Shown: positions 19,519 through 27,716 of the stretch, one piece after another
Layout: every line of letters starts with the position of its first letter
Position numbering within the stretch: the first letter of the stretch is position 1
Virus record (IMG/VR): IMGVR_UViG_3300048550_000035
Location: 1 to 29,471 of that record
DNA: 29,471 nucleotides
DNA from: a virus
Strand: one strand, 5' to 3'
Position numbers and translations under genes: made by a program
The notes under the pieces: generated by a model
The model's input: only the letters and a program-made list of their open reading frames with translations
What the model was told of the DNA's origin: nothing
Database searches by the model: none

Positions 19519-21612
19519 ATGGAAGATAATGACGAAGTTTTAGTTGATGATACATCAATGGCTCTAGAAGAGTCTGAAGATAGTAATATCAAAGTAATCT
19601 ATCATATAATGGATAAGTATAAAAAGGCAGAAACTAATCGTGAACAAGATGAGATACGATGGTTAAAGTCTTATAAAAATTATAGAGGTTTGTATGATTC
19701 CGATGTACAATTTACTGAGGCTGAAAAGTCAAGAATATTTATTAAAGTTACTAAGACCAAGACACTAGCAGCCTATGGACAGATAGCTGATGTTTTATTT
19801 GCTGCGAATAAGTTTCCTATTACTATAGAGCCTACAGAATTACCTGAAGGAGTTATAGAAAGTGTTAGTCTTGATCCTCAAAAGCCTGAACAAGTTAAAC
19901 GTGATCCTAACGAGAGTCCTTATGGATTTGCAGGAGATGGTAAAGATATACCTGCAGGTGCAACAGAACAAACTCTAATGGATAACTTAGGCCCCCTGAG
20001 TGAAAAGTTAAAAGATGTAGAAGGGCTAGAGCAAGGGGCAGGTAAAACTCCCACAGCTATAACCTTTCATCCTGCAATGATTGCAGCTAAGAAGATGGAA
20101 AAGAAAATACATGATCAGTTACAAGAATCAAATGCCAATACACATTTACGAAATACCGCATTTGAAATGGCATTATTTGGAACAGGTATTATTAAAGGCC
20201 CATTTGCTTTAGATAAAGAATATCCTAATTGGTCTGATGAAGGTGAGTATGAGCCATTATTTAAAACTGTACCTTTAGTATCCCATGTATCTATATGGAA
20301 CTTCTTTCCAGATCCAGACGCAAACAATATGGAAGAAGCACAATACGTATTTGAGCGACATAAAATGTCTAGATCTCAACTGCGTGGACTAAAGAAAAGA
20401 CCCTACTTTATATCTCAAGCTATTGATGATTGTGTTACTATGGGAGAGAACTACCAAAAACAATCTTGGGAAGATGATCTATCTGATTACACTAATTCTG
20501 AAGAGATTAATAGATTTGAAGTATTTGAATACTGGGGTATGCTAGATGTAGAAATGTTAGAAGAACATGGTTTAGATATACCTAAAGAACTAAAAGCCTA
20601 CGATGAAGTACAGGTTAATGCGTGGATATGTAATGATAGATTACTAAGACTTGTTGTTAATCCTTTTAAACCTATGAAGATACCATACATGTCTGCACCC
20701 TATGAGCTTAATCCTTATAGCTTTTTTGGTATAGGTATTGCTGAAAACATGGATGATACACAGACTTTAATGAATGGTTTTATGCGTATGGCTGTAGATA
20801 ATGCTGTACTATCAGGCAATCTACTTATTGAGGTAGATGAAACTAACTTAGTTCCCGGCCAAGACCTTAGTGTATATCCCGGTAAAGTCTTTCGTAGACA
20901 GGGCGGCGCTCCCGGTCAGGCTATCTTTGGAACTAAATTTCCCAATGTATCAAACGAAAACTTACAACTCTTTGATAAGGCTAGAGTCTTAGCAGATGAG
21001 TCTACAGGCTTTCCTTCCTTTGCACATGGACAGACAGGTGTATCAGGTGTAGGTAGGACAGCTAGTGGTATCTCTATGCTTATGAATGCTGCGTCAGGTG
21101 GGGTTAAGACTGTTATTAAAAATATAGATGACTATATACTTAGACCATTAGGTGAAGGTATGTTTAGATTTAATATGCAGTTTGACTTTGATCCTGAGAT
21201 AAAAGGAGATCTAGAAGTAAAGGCAAGAGGTACAGAAAGCCTAATGGCTAACGAAGTACGTAGTCAAAGGCTTATGCAATTTTTGCAAGTATCCTCTAAT
21301 CCTGCACTTGCACCCTTTGCTAAGATGGATTATATCATACGTGAAATTGCTAAGTCACTTGATCTTGATCCTGAGAAGGTTACAAATGATAAAGCAGAAG
21401 CAATGTTAGCTGCTGAACTAATGAAGAGTTTTCAACAGCAACAACCTCAACCACAAGGACAGCCTCCTGCAGGAGCAAACCCAAATGATCCAACAGGAGC
21501 AGGTGGGGGTACTATAGGTACAGGAGTTGCTCCCGGCCCACAAGAACAAGGATTTACAGGTAATGCACAACCACAAGGAACTCCTCAACCACCTCAAACC
21601 CCTATGCAATAA
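19519..21612 (+). CDS. portal protein
   Basis: This is a 697-residue protein forming the DNA-entry ring. After an acidic N-terminus come IRWLKSYKNYRGLYDS, AYGQIADVLFAANKFPITIE and an insertion, then the conserved core: AFEMALFGTGIIKGPF, SHVSIWNFFPDPDANNMEEA, FEYWGMLDVEML, YMSAPYELNPYSFFGIG, MDDTQTLMNGFMRMAVDNAV and QTGVSGVGRTASGISMLMNA. This is the pattern of large portal proteins of podovirus-like phages. The final 60 residues are Pro/Gln/Gly-rich. The ATG at 19519 is one base after the terL stop; the in-frame TTG at 19507 lies inside terL. Confidence 0.88.
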   Translation: MEDNDEVLVDDTSMALEESEDSNIKVIYHIMDKYKKAETNREQDEIRWLKSYKNYRGLYDSDVQFTEAEKSRIFIKVTKTKTLAAYGQIADVLFAANKFPITIEPTELPEGVIESVSLDPQKPEQVKRDPNESPYGFAGDGKDIPAGATEQTLMDNLGPLSEKLKDVEGLEQGAGKTPTAITFHPAMIAAKKMEKKIHDQLQESNANTHLRNTAFEMALFGTGIIKGPFALDKEYPNWSDEGEYEPLFKTVPLVSHVSIWNFFPDPDANNMEEAQYVFERHKMSRSQLRGLKKRPYFISQAIDDCVTMGENYQKQSWEDDLSDYTNSEEINRFEVFEYWGMLDVEMLEEHGLDIPKELKAYDEVQVNAWICNDRLLRLVVNPFKPMKIPYMSAPYELNPYSFFGIGIAENMDDTQTLMNGFMRMAVDNAVLSGNLLIEVDETNLVPGQDLSVYPGKVFRRQGGAPGQAIFGTKFPNVSNENLQLFDKARVLADESTGFPSFAHGQTGVSGVGRTASGISMLMNAASGGVKTVIKNIDDYILRPLGEGMFRFNMQFDFDPEIKGDLEVKARGTESLMANEVRSQRLMQFLQVSSNPALAPFAKMDYIIREIAKSLDLDPEKVTNDKAEAMLAAELMKSFQQQQPQPQGQPPAGANPNDPTGAGGGTIGTGVAPGPQEQGFTGNAQPQGTPQPPQTPMQ

Positions 21613-21787
21613 TCCAAAGCTATGGGATGCGTTTGTTGAGTATTTAGAATATCATATACAAAATCATACTAGAATAATGGAACAGACAGATAATCAAGAT
21701 CTGTGGAAAAGATCACAAGGATCATTAGCTATACTTAGAAAGCTACACTCACTTAGGGAAGAAGTAAATGTTAAAGAAATCTCGTAA
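21563..21787 (+). CDS. small protein between portal and virion protein genes
   Basis: This 74-residue protein contains NNPKLWDAFVEYLEYHIQNH and GSLAILRKLHSLREEVN, largely helical. Small helical genes with this kind of sequence often follow the portal gene in related marine phages; their function is not known to me. The start at 21563 overlaps the portal by 50 bases with AGG close before it, and the end overlaps the next gene by 20 bases. Confidence 0.6.
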   Translation: MHNHKELLNHLKPLCNNPKLWDAFVEYLEYHIQNHTRIMEQTDNQDLWKRSQGSLAILRKLHSLREEVNVKEIS

Positions 21788-24533
21788 GAAGGTTGGCAAA
21801 CCCACAGGAGAAACAACAAAATCAGGTAGGCCTGTATATATAGATGATGATACAGGTGAAAGACGTTCAGAATTTTCTAGAACTATTAAATTAAAAAATG
21901 GTAAATGGATTAATATTCCTAGTATACATAATGGTCATTATTATACAGAAGATGAATTAAAAGAAGCTGTAGAAGATAATCGTATGATTCCTACTAGTGA
22001 ACATGACAATTTTAATGAAGCTATAGCAGCTACAAAAAAAAGGAGTAAGGAATTGAAACAGGGTGGAGTATTAAAAGCACATCAAGGCACAGTTGTAAAT
22101 GGTCAGATAGTCTATCCACAGACTTCTCAAGCACCATCTGATCCCAACCCAATAGCTGATCCTTTTTTAACTGATCCTAACACAATTCCACCACAACAAA
22201 TAACAACACCTATGATAAAAAAAGCTGCCGATATAGGACAAGAAAGTGTAATATATGAAAAACCTATGAGTGCATACGATCAAACGCATCAAGATGGGGG
22301 GCATAAAGTATTTACTAAAAATGATATGGGTGATCCTGCAGAAGATTTTGTTAAACATGATGATACTTCAGGACTTCATGGTAGTCAACCTGTTAAAAGT
22401 TATGATTTTTCAACAGTCAGTACTCCACTTCAAGGAGGAATGACACAAGCAAACTTAGAAGCAACAGGAAAAGCATCACAACCTGCAGAACAGAAACCAC
22501 AATATACAAGTCTTAAAGAGTTTCTTAGTGGTAAAACTAATACCTTACAAGATTATTTAGATCAAAACAATAGAGCTAAATTAGTACAACAGTTTAGTAA
22601 GGATTTTAACTTAGATCAAAAAGGCAGAAACATAGCAATGCCTATGATAGAAAAAATGGAAAGTATAAAAGCAAAATATGAACCTAAATTGCTTGAGTTA
22701 CAATTTAAACTTGAAAATAATCAAATTGATCCAAAAGAAGCTCAAAATCAAATGAATACTGTTTATGCGTTACAAATGGCAGAACAACAACAAGTAGGAA
22801 AAAACAATGCATCTTTAAGTCAAGACATAGCAATGCAACAATCTAATCTAGAAAAACAATTTGAAGATGCTTTTTTTAAACAGTATAAACCTGTAGGACA
22901 GGGAAATACAATCAGTAAACCAATGGCGTTCAATGAAGGTGGTACAGTTATGGAAGAACAAATGGAATTATTTGATGAAGGTGGTATGAAAGATGATGGT
23001 GGGGAAAAAGATCCTGTATCAGGAAATGATGTACCATCAGGATCAATGGCAAAAGAAGTACGAGATGATGTGCCTGCTATGGTTAGCGAAGGTGAATTTA
23101 TTTTTCCTGCAGATGTAACACGCTTTATAGGTTTAAATAATTTAATGGAAATGCGACAAGATGCTAAGATGGGATTAAAGAAAATGGAAGCTATGGGTCA
23201 GTTAGGTAATCCTGAAGATGCTGACCTTCCTGATGATATTCCATTTGATGCTGCTGATATTCTTATTATGAGTGATATGGAAGAAGAAGAAGAAGTTGAA
23301 AAGAAAGCACAAGGCGGTGTATTTGGATATCAAGAAGGAACTGCAGGGCCTGAAGCAGCAGATAAGTATTTTAATATACAGAAAGAAGCAAACAAACAAT
23401 ACGCTAAAACATATGCATATTATAAAAATGATGCAGGTGATATGAAAGCTATACTGACTGACTATAGAGGACAGCCACTTGAACCTGTGCCATCTGGATA
23501 CAAGCTTATGTTAAATGAAGATGGATCTCCTGTAACAAAAAAACCTGAGAAAGCTCCTGACGATATTGAAGCAACTCAACCTGCACCTGCAGAACAAACA
23601 TCTAATAACGAGCGTGAGGCTGAACCTGATCCTATGTATTCATCTGAATATCTTGCTGATAAGTTTAAAGGAGATGTGATTACTGATAAGAATGGTAATC
23701 CTATTAGCATGACAGAGCAAGGATATAATGCAGTATTAACATCAGCACAAAGACTTGGACTGTCAGCTAATGACTATTTTAGTTTACCTATGTCTGCACG
23801 TATGGAGTTAGCAGGAGAAGAAATGAAAGCCTTGTTTGGTGGTACAGCCGATACTAAAAAAGCAAGTGATGTTTTAAGGCAAGTACAAAGTGGTGAATGG
23901 AAAGGTGGCAGTGGATTTTTAAGTAGTTTATTTGGCGGTATCTTTGATAAGATTACAGGTTTATTTAGTCCTGATGGAGCTACAGATGAACAAGCAATTC
24001 AAAGTCTGGATAAAGCTAAACGTAATATTGATCCTTTAGCTAATTCTTACTCTGCTAATGTTCCTAATAGAGACAGACAAGCTACTGCATCAGAAAAACA
24101 AGGTGCCGCAAATAGAATGAAAAACAAGTACACAGGCCCACTTACTAGAGAAAAAAGAAAAAATGATTTAGCAACACGCTATGGTTATGATTCAAGTCCC
24201 GGTACTAATATGGGAAGACAAGCAATGGCAAATGCTAGAACTTCTCAAAGTAATGAAAATAGAAGAGATCAAGGAGATAAAGGTTTTGCCTCAGAGAATG
24301 CTATAAAAAATAGAACAGATTCATCGGGCAAAAAAGCAGGAGATACAGGGTATAAAAGTGCATTAAGAGAAAGAAAAGAAAGAGATAAATCTGTTGCAAA
24401 GGCAACTTCTAGAAACATTGAAGAAGGAAGAAAAACAGGTAATTATAGAGGATTTGCATCAGGAACAATGGTAACTAAACCTAAAAAGAAACCAACACCC
24501 AAGAGGAAGACTTTAGTACAAAAGAAATCCTAA
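21768..24533 (+). CDS. large modular virion-associated protein, function unknown
   Basis: This is a 921-residue protein. An N-terminal module (about 15-95) includes SGRPVYIDDDTGERRSEFS, GKWINIPSIHNGHYYTEDE and NFNEAIAATKKR. A helical middle part follows (about 245-375). The next module, with MAKEVRDDVPAMVSEGEFIF, FPADVTRFIGLNNLMEMRQD and DLPDDIPFDAADILIMSDM, is of a type I recall as frequent in marine podovirus-like phages. Glycine motifs recur: KQGGVLKAHQGT, NEGGTVMEE, KAQGGVFGYQEGT and RGFASGTMV. The tail is basic. The position between portal and scaffold suggests a structural or ejected protein. No enzyme motif is visible. Confidence 0.7.
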   Translation: MLKKSRKKVGKPTGETTKSGRPVYIDDDTGERRSEFSRTIKLKNGKWINIPSIHNGHYYTEDELKEAVEDNRMIPTSEHDNFNEAIAATKKRSKELKQGGVLKAHQGTVVNGQIVYPQTSQAPSDPNPIADPFLTDPNTIPPQQITTPMIKKAADIGQESVIYEKPMSAYDQTHQDGGHKVFTKNDMGDPAEDFVKHDDTSGLHGSQPVKSYDFSTVSTPLQGGMTQANLEATGKASQPAEQKPQYTSLKEFLSGKTNTLQDYLDQNNRAKLVQQFSKDFNLDQKGRNIAMPMIEKMESIKAKYEPKLLELQFKLENNQIDPKEAQNQMNTVYALQMAEQQQVGKNNASLSQDIAMQQSNLEKQFEDAFFKQYKPVGQGNTISKPMAFNEGGTVMEEQMELFDEGGMKDDGGEKDPVSGNDVPSGSMAKEVRDDVPAMVSEGEFIFPADVTRFIGLNNLMEMRQDAKMGLKKMEAMGQLGNPEDADLPDDIPFDAADILIMSDMEEEEEVEKKAQGGVFGYQEGTAGPEAADKYFNIQKEANKQYAKTYAYYKNDAGDMKAILTDYRGQPLEPVPSGYKLMLNEDGSPVTKKPEKAPDDIEATQPAPAEQTSNNEREAEPDPMYSSEYLADKFKGDVITDKNGNPISMTEQGYNAVLTSAQRLGLSANDYFSLPMSARMELAGEEMKALFGGTADTKKASDVLRQVQSGEWKGGSGFLSSLFGGIFDKITGLFSPDGATDEQAIQSLDKAKRNIDPLANSYSANVPNRDRQATASEKQGAANRMKNKYTGPLTREKRKNDLATRYGYDSSPGTNMGRQAMANARTSQSNENRRDQGDKGFASENAIKNRTDSSGKKAGDTGYKSALRERKERDKSVAKATSRNIEEGRKTGNYRGFASGTMVTKPKKKPTPKRKTLVQKKS

Positions 24534-24575
24534 TTAGCTACTCACATATAGTGACCCTTGAAAGGAGAAATATCA

Positions 24576-25445
24576 ATGGAACAAGCAACTGTGGCAGGTG
24601 AAATGCAACCTGAAAAGAAAATGGCATTTACCAATCGAAAGTATAGCAACGAAGAGAAGTTGAAAAAAGAAGAAGAAGAATTACAACAACTCTTAGATGA
24701 ACAGAAAGGTGAAGTCAAGGAAGCAGAGGTTGAAGAAGATACTAAAAATTTATCTGCAGAAGAAAAGACATTTAAAAAACGCTATGGCGATTTACGTAGG
24801 CATCTTCAGAATAAAGAAAAAGAATTTGGAAGTCAGGTTGATGATTTAAAAAAACAACTAGACGAAGCCACACGTAAAGAAATAAATCTTCCTAAGACAG
24901 ATGAAGACATAGAAGCATGGGCAAAGAAGTATCCTGATGTGGCAGCAATAGTAGAAACAATTGCAATTAAAAAAGCACAGGAACAAGCTAAACACTTAGA
25001 GTCACGTGTACGAGAGATTGATGAGATGCAGTCTAATGTACATAGAGAGAAAGCTGAAGCACAGTTACTAGCACTACATCCTGATTTTAATGAGATTAAG
25101 GAAACAGATGCATTTCACGAATGGGCAGATGAACAACCTAAATGGGTTCAAGATGCTTTATATGAAAATGAAACTGATGCTAAGTCTGCTGCAAGAGCAA
25201 TTGATTTGTATAAAATTGATACAGGTATTGCTACAAAGCAAACAAAGAATACATCCAAAGATGCTGCTAAAAGTGTAATGACTAAAACAACTAAAGCTAG
25301 TCCAAACACTGCATCTGAAGGGATGTTTAGAGAATCAGATGTAAACAGTATGTCAGCACAAGAATACGAAAAGAATGCTGATATTATAATGGAAGCTATA
25401 CGTAGTGGAAAGTTTATATATGATATGTCAGGAAATGCAAGATAG
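24576..25445 (+). CDS. capsid scaffolding protein
   Basis: This 289-residue protein is highly charged and helical, typical of scaffolds: SNEEKLKKEEEELQQLLDEQ, FKKRYGDLRRHLQNKEKEFG, and coiled coil at about 75-110 and 140-165. A basic-acidic C-terminus with AQEYEKNADIIMEAIRSGKF could bind the shell. It lies directly before the major capsid gene. The ATG at 24576 has AAAGGAG before it; the upstream TTG at 24558 would include that site in the coding region. Confidence 0.8.
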   Translation: MEQATVAGEMQPEKKMAFTNRKYSNEEKLKKEEEELQQLLDEQKGEVKEAEVEEDTKNLSAEEKTFKKRYGDLRRHLQNKEKEFGSQVDDLKKQLDEATRKEINLPKTDEDIEAWAKKYPDVAAIVETIAIKKAQEQAKHLESRVREIDEMQSNVHREKAEAQLLALHPDFNEIKETDAFHEWADEQPKWVQDALYENETDAKSAARAIDLYKIDTGIATKQTKNTSKDAAKSVMTKTTKASPNTASEGMFRESDVNSMSAQEYEKNADIIMEAIRSGKFIYDMSGNAR

Positions 25446-25448
25446 TTC

Positions 25449-25476
25449 TTGACAATTAGATAGTTATTGATATAAC
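25449..25476 (+). promoter_or_regulatory. sigma70-type promoter for the capsid gene
   Basis: TTGACA (25449-25454), a 16-base spacer and TATAAC (25471-25476), just after the scaffold stop. It would give the capsid gene a separate transcript with a leader of about 170 bases. Confidence 0.65.
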
Positions 25477-25490
25477 TATAAGTACTAGGT

Positions 25491-25522
25491 AAAGTGTTAC
25501 CCGGAAACGACACTAACACTTT
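25491..25522 (+). promoter_or_regulatory. hairpin near the 5' end of the capsid transcript
   Basis: AAAGTGTTA (25491-25499) pairs with TAACACTTT (25514-25522) around a 14-base loop. It begins about 8 bases after the expected transcription start. No U-run follows, so it more likely protects or regulates the capsid mRNA than ends transcription. Confidence 0.5.
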
Positions 25523-25655
25523 ATATTCAACAAACACAAAATACTTATGGACTATCCAAATAAGTTTAAGCCGTTTATATCTACCTTAAACTGTTGGCCT
25601 CTTTATATAGTTTGTAGTTTGTATCTGTTTTGAAACTACTAAGGAGAATTTAATT

Positions 25656-26714
25656 ATGGCGTTTCAAAAAGCTGCAGGACACGGAAATTTACCTAATGGT
25701 AATTTTAGTCCTATTATCTACAGCAAACAGGTGCAACTTGCGTTTCGTAAGTCATCTATTGTTGAAGCGATTACAAACTCTGACTACTTTGGAGAGATCG
25801 CAAATATGGGCGATTCGGTGAAAATCATCAAAGAGCCTGAAATCACAGTAAAGGAGTATGCACGTGGTACGCAAATCACTCCTCAAGATCTAGACGATGA
25901 AGAGTTCTCTCTTACCATCGACAAAGCAAACTATTTTGCATTTAAAGTCGATGACATAGAAGAAGCTCACAGTCACATCAACTTTGGCTCACTTGCCAGT
26001 GATCGTGCTGCCTATCGACTAGGTGATCAATTTGACCAAGACGTACTAGGTTACTTAACAGGCTTCAAGCAAGGAGCTATGCATGGTAATCCTAATACTG
26101 CAAACACAACAACTAATGGTACAGTAGCTGTAGCAGGTGCAGGATCTGATGAACTTCTAGGATCAATGAAACTAGATGCAACAGATTTTGGCACTGGTGG
26201 TTCTGGTGGAAGTTCTGTTGGCTTAAAGCCAAGAGGATCTGAAGCTGCTCCAACTGCTGCGGCAACAGCTAATCCATTAACTGTTATAGCAAGAATGGCT
26301 CGTAAACTTGACCAACAAAATGTGGACACACAAGGTAGATGGTTAGTTGTAGATCCAGTATTCTGTGAATTATTAAAAGATGAGGACTCAAGATTGTTTA
26401 ACTCAGACTTTGGTGGTTCAGGACTACAAAATGGTCTAGTACTTAACAACCTACATGGTTTTAAAGTTTACATGTCAAACAATCTACCTTCAATAGGAAC
26501 TGGCCCTGCTACCACAGGTGGCACAAATGCTAGTAACTATGGAATGATTGTTGCAGGACATTCTTCAGCAGTCGCAACAGCCGAGCAAATAAACAAGACC
26601 GAAACTTATCGTGATCCTGATTCATTTGCAGATATTGTTCGTGGCATGCATCTGTACGGAAGAAAGATTCTCAGACCTGAGAGTCTTGTCAACTGTAAAT
26701 ACAACTTGATATAG
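25656..26714 (+). CDS. major capsid protein
   Basis: This 352-residue protein fits an HK97-fold capsid subunit. Visible segments are FSPIIYSKQVQLAFRKSSIV (N-arm), ITNSDYFGEIANMGDSVKII, TIDKANYFAFKVDDIEEAHS (E-loop/P-domain region), DQFDQDVLGYLTGFK, GRWLVVDPVFCELLKDEDSR and VRGMHLYGRKILRPESLVNC. The Gly/Thr/Ala-rich stretch at about 145-195 could be an insertion or surface loop. AAGGAG precedes the ATG. Order scaffold-capsid and its own promoter support the call. Confidence 0.88.
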   Translation: MAFQKAAGHGNLPNGNFSPIIYSKQVQLAFRKSSIVEAITNSDYFGEIANMGDSVKIIKEPEITVKEYARGTQITPQDLDDEEFSLTIDKANYFAFKVDDIEEAHSHINFGSLASDRAAYRLGDQFDQDVLGYLTGFKQGAMHGNPNTANTTTNGTVAVAGAGSDELLGSMKLDATDFGTGGSGGSSVGLKPRGSEAAPTAAATANPLTVIARMARKLDQQNVDTQGRWLVVDPVFCELLKDEDSRLFNSDFGGSGLQNGLVLNNLHGFKVYMSNNLPSIGTGPATTGGTNASNYGMIVAGHSSAVATAEQINKTETYRDPDSFADIVRGMHLYGRKILRPESLVNCKYNLI

Positions 26715-26724
26715 GGGGTGAATC

Positions 26725-27204
26725 ATGGCTACAATTACAGCAACGCTTGAAGCTGCACATGGTAATGGTTCTATCGGTAGAAACCCTTACATGGTGCAAA
26801 CTACTGTTGATCTAACGAAAAACAGTATTAACCCAAATGGTGACGTTGTTCAATGTCTCACTATTCCTGCCCACACTAAAATTATGGCGGCAGGTATGCA
26901 GGTTATGTCTAGTGCAACTATGAACACAGGTACTAACGCCACAGCTATCCTTGGTACAGGGGCAGATGACAATGAATATGTCGCTGCTTTTGATATTGAT
27001 GGGGCTGCTGATGGTGCTTATGCTCCTTGTGCTGCAGTTGCAGATGACTTAATCATCGGCACTGCCGACACATTAGATTTAACTTTAACAGGTGGAGGTG
27101 CATCTTTTACTGCAGGATCTATTCGTGTATGGGCAATGCTAATGGATGTTAGTGACATGGGTGACATGACCGCTGATATAGTTGTCAGAGATATGTTAGC
27201 ATAA
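26725..27204 (+). CDS. capsid-associated (decoration or head fibre-like) protein
   Basis: This 159-residue protein is rich in Ala, Gly, Thr and Asp and appears all-beta (VVQCLTIPAHTKIMAAGMQV; DDLIIGTADTLDLTLTGGGA; SIRVWAMLMDVSDM). It follows the capsid gene by 10 bases with GGGGGTGAATC before the ATG. Decoration proteins occupy this place in many phages. No family is recognised with certainty. Confidence 0.6.
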   Translation: MATITATLEAAHGNGSIGRNPYMVQTTVDLTKNSINPNGDVVQCLTIPAHTKIMAAGMQVMSSATMNTGTNATAILGTGADDNEYVAAFDIDGAADGAYAPCAAVADDLIIGTADTLDLTLTGGGASFTAGSIRVWAMLMDVSDMGDMTADIVVRDMLA

Positions 27205-27220
27205 TTAGCTAGTATTAGTT

Positions 27221-27246
27221 AAGGGGGCAGGGAAACTTGCCCTCTT
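27221..27246 (+). terminator. GC-rich hairpin after the capsid operon
   Basis: AAGGGGGCA (27221-27229) pairs with TGCCCTCTT (27238-27246) with one G-T pair and an eight-base loop. No T-run follows. It may stabilise the capsid transcript 3' end or cause a pause; a true intrinsic terminator is doubtful. Confidence 0.45.
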
Positions 27247-27269
27247 ACTGTATATAAAAGGAGACTACT

Positions 27270-27716
27270 ATGGGAATAACAACGGCACTCTGTAATACTT
27301 TTAAAAAAGAGTTATTGCAAGGTATCCATACATTTGGAACAGATACATTTAAATTAGCTTTAATTAAATCTGGTGAGTCAGGAACATATGATGCAACTAC
27401 AGCTAACTATTCTGCAGTCACAGGCAATAGTGATGAGATAGGCAACACAGGTAACTATAGTGCAGGTGGTGCAAGTTTAACATCAGTTACAGTAACAGGC
27501 GGTTCAAGTGCATCAGTTGCTTATGTAGACTTTGCTGATGTTCAGTTTACTACGGCTACTATAGACGCTAATGGAGCCATCATATATAACTCTTCAGAGA
27601 GTAATAAAGCTGTAGCTATTATTAGTTTTGGATCAACACAATCATCAGACAATGGTACATTTACAGTAACAATGCCAGCAGCAGGAACGAGTACAGCAAT
27701 TATCAGGATTAGCTAA
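27270..27716 (+). CDS. small structural protein, probably tail or fibre associated
   Basis: This 148-residue protein starts MGITTALCNTFKKELLQGIH, followed by TFKLALIKSGES; the rest is Ser/Thr/Gly-rich beta sequence. Proteins with the pattern of a short helix, FK-x-ELL-x-G-x-H, and then beta repeats commonly lie before tail fibre genes. AAAAGGAG precedes the ATG. The function is not known in detail. Confidence 0.65.
   Translation: MGITTALCNTFKKELLQGIHTFGTDTFKLALIKSGESGTYDATTANYSAVTGNSDEIGNTGNYSAGGASLTSVTVTGGSSASVAYVDFADVQFTTATIDANGAIIYNSSESNKAVAIISFGSTQSSDNGTFTVTMPAAGTSTAIIRIS

Noticed and set aside
26051-26449. 132-residue minus-strand frame within the capsid gene
   Set aside because: Antisense to the capsid coding region; no ribosome site and no domain.
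27221-27246. A strong intrinsic terminator after the capsid operon
   Set aside because: The hairpin is sound but no T-run follows, so I list it only as a weak candidate.
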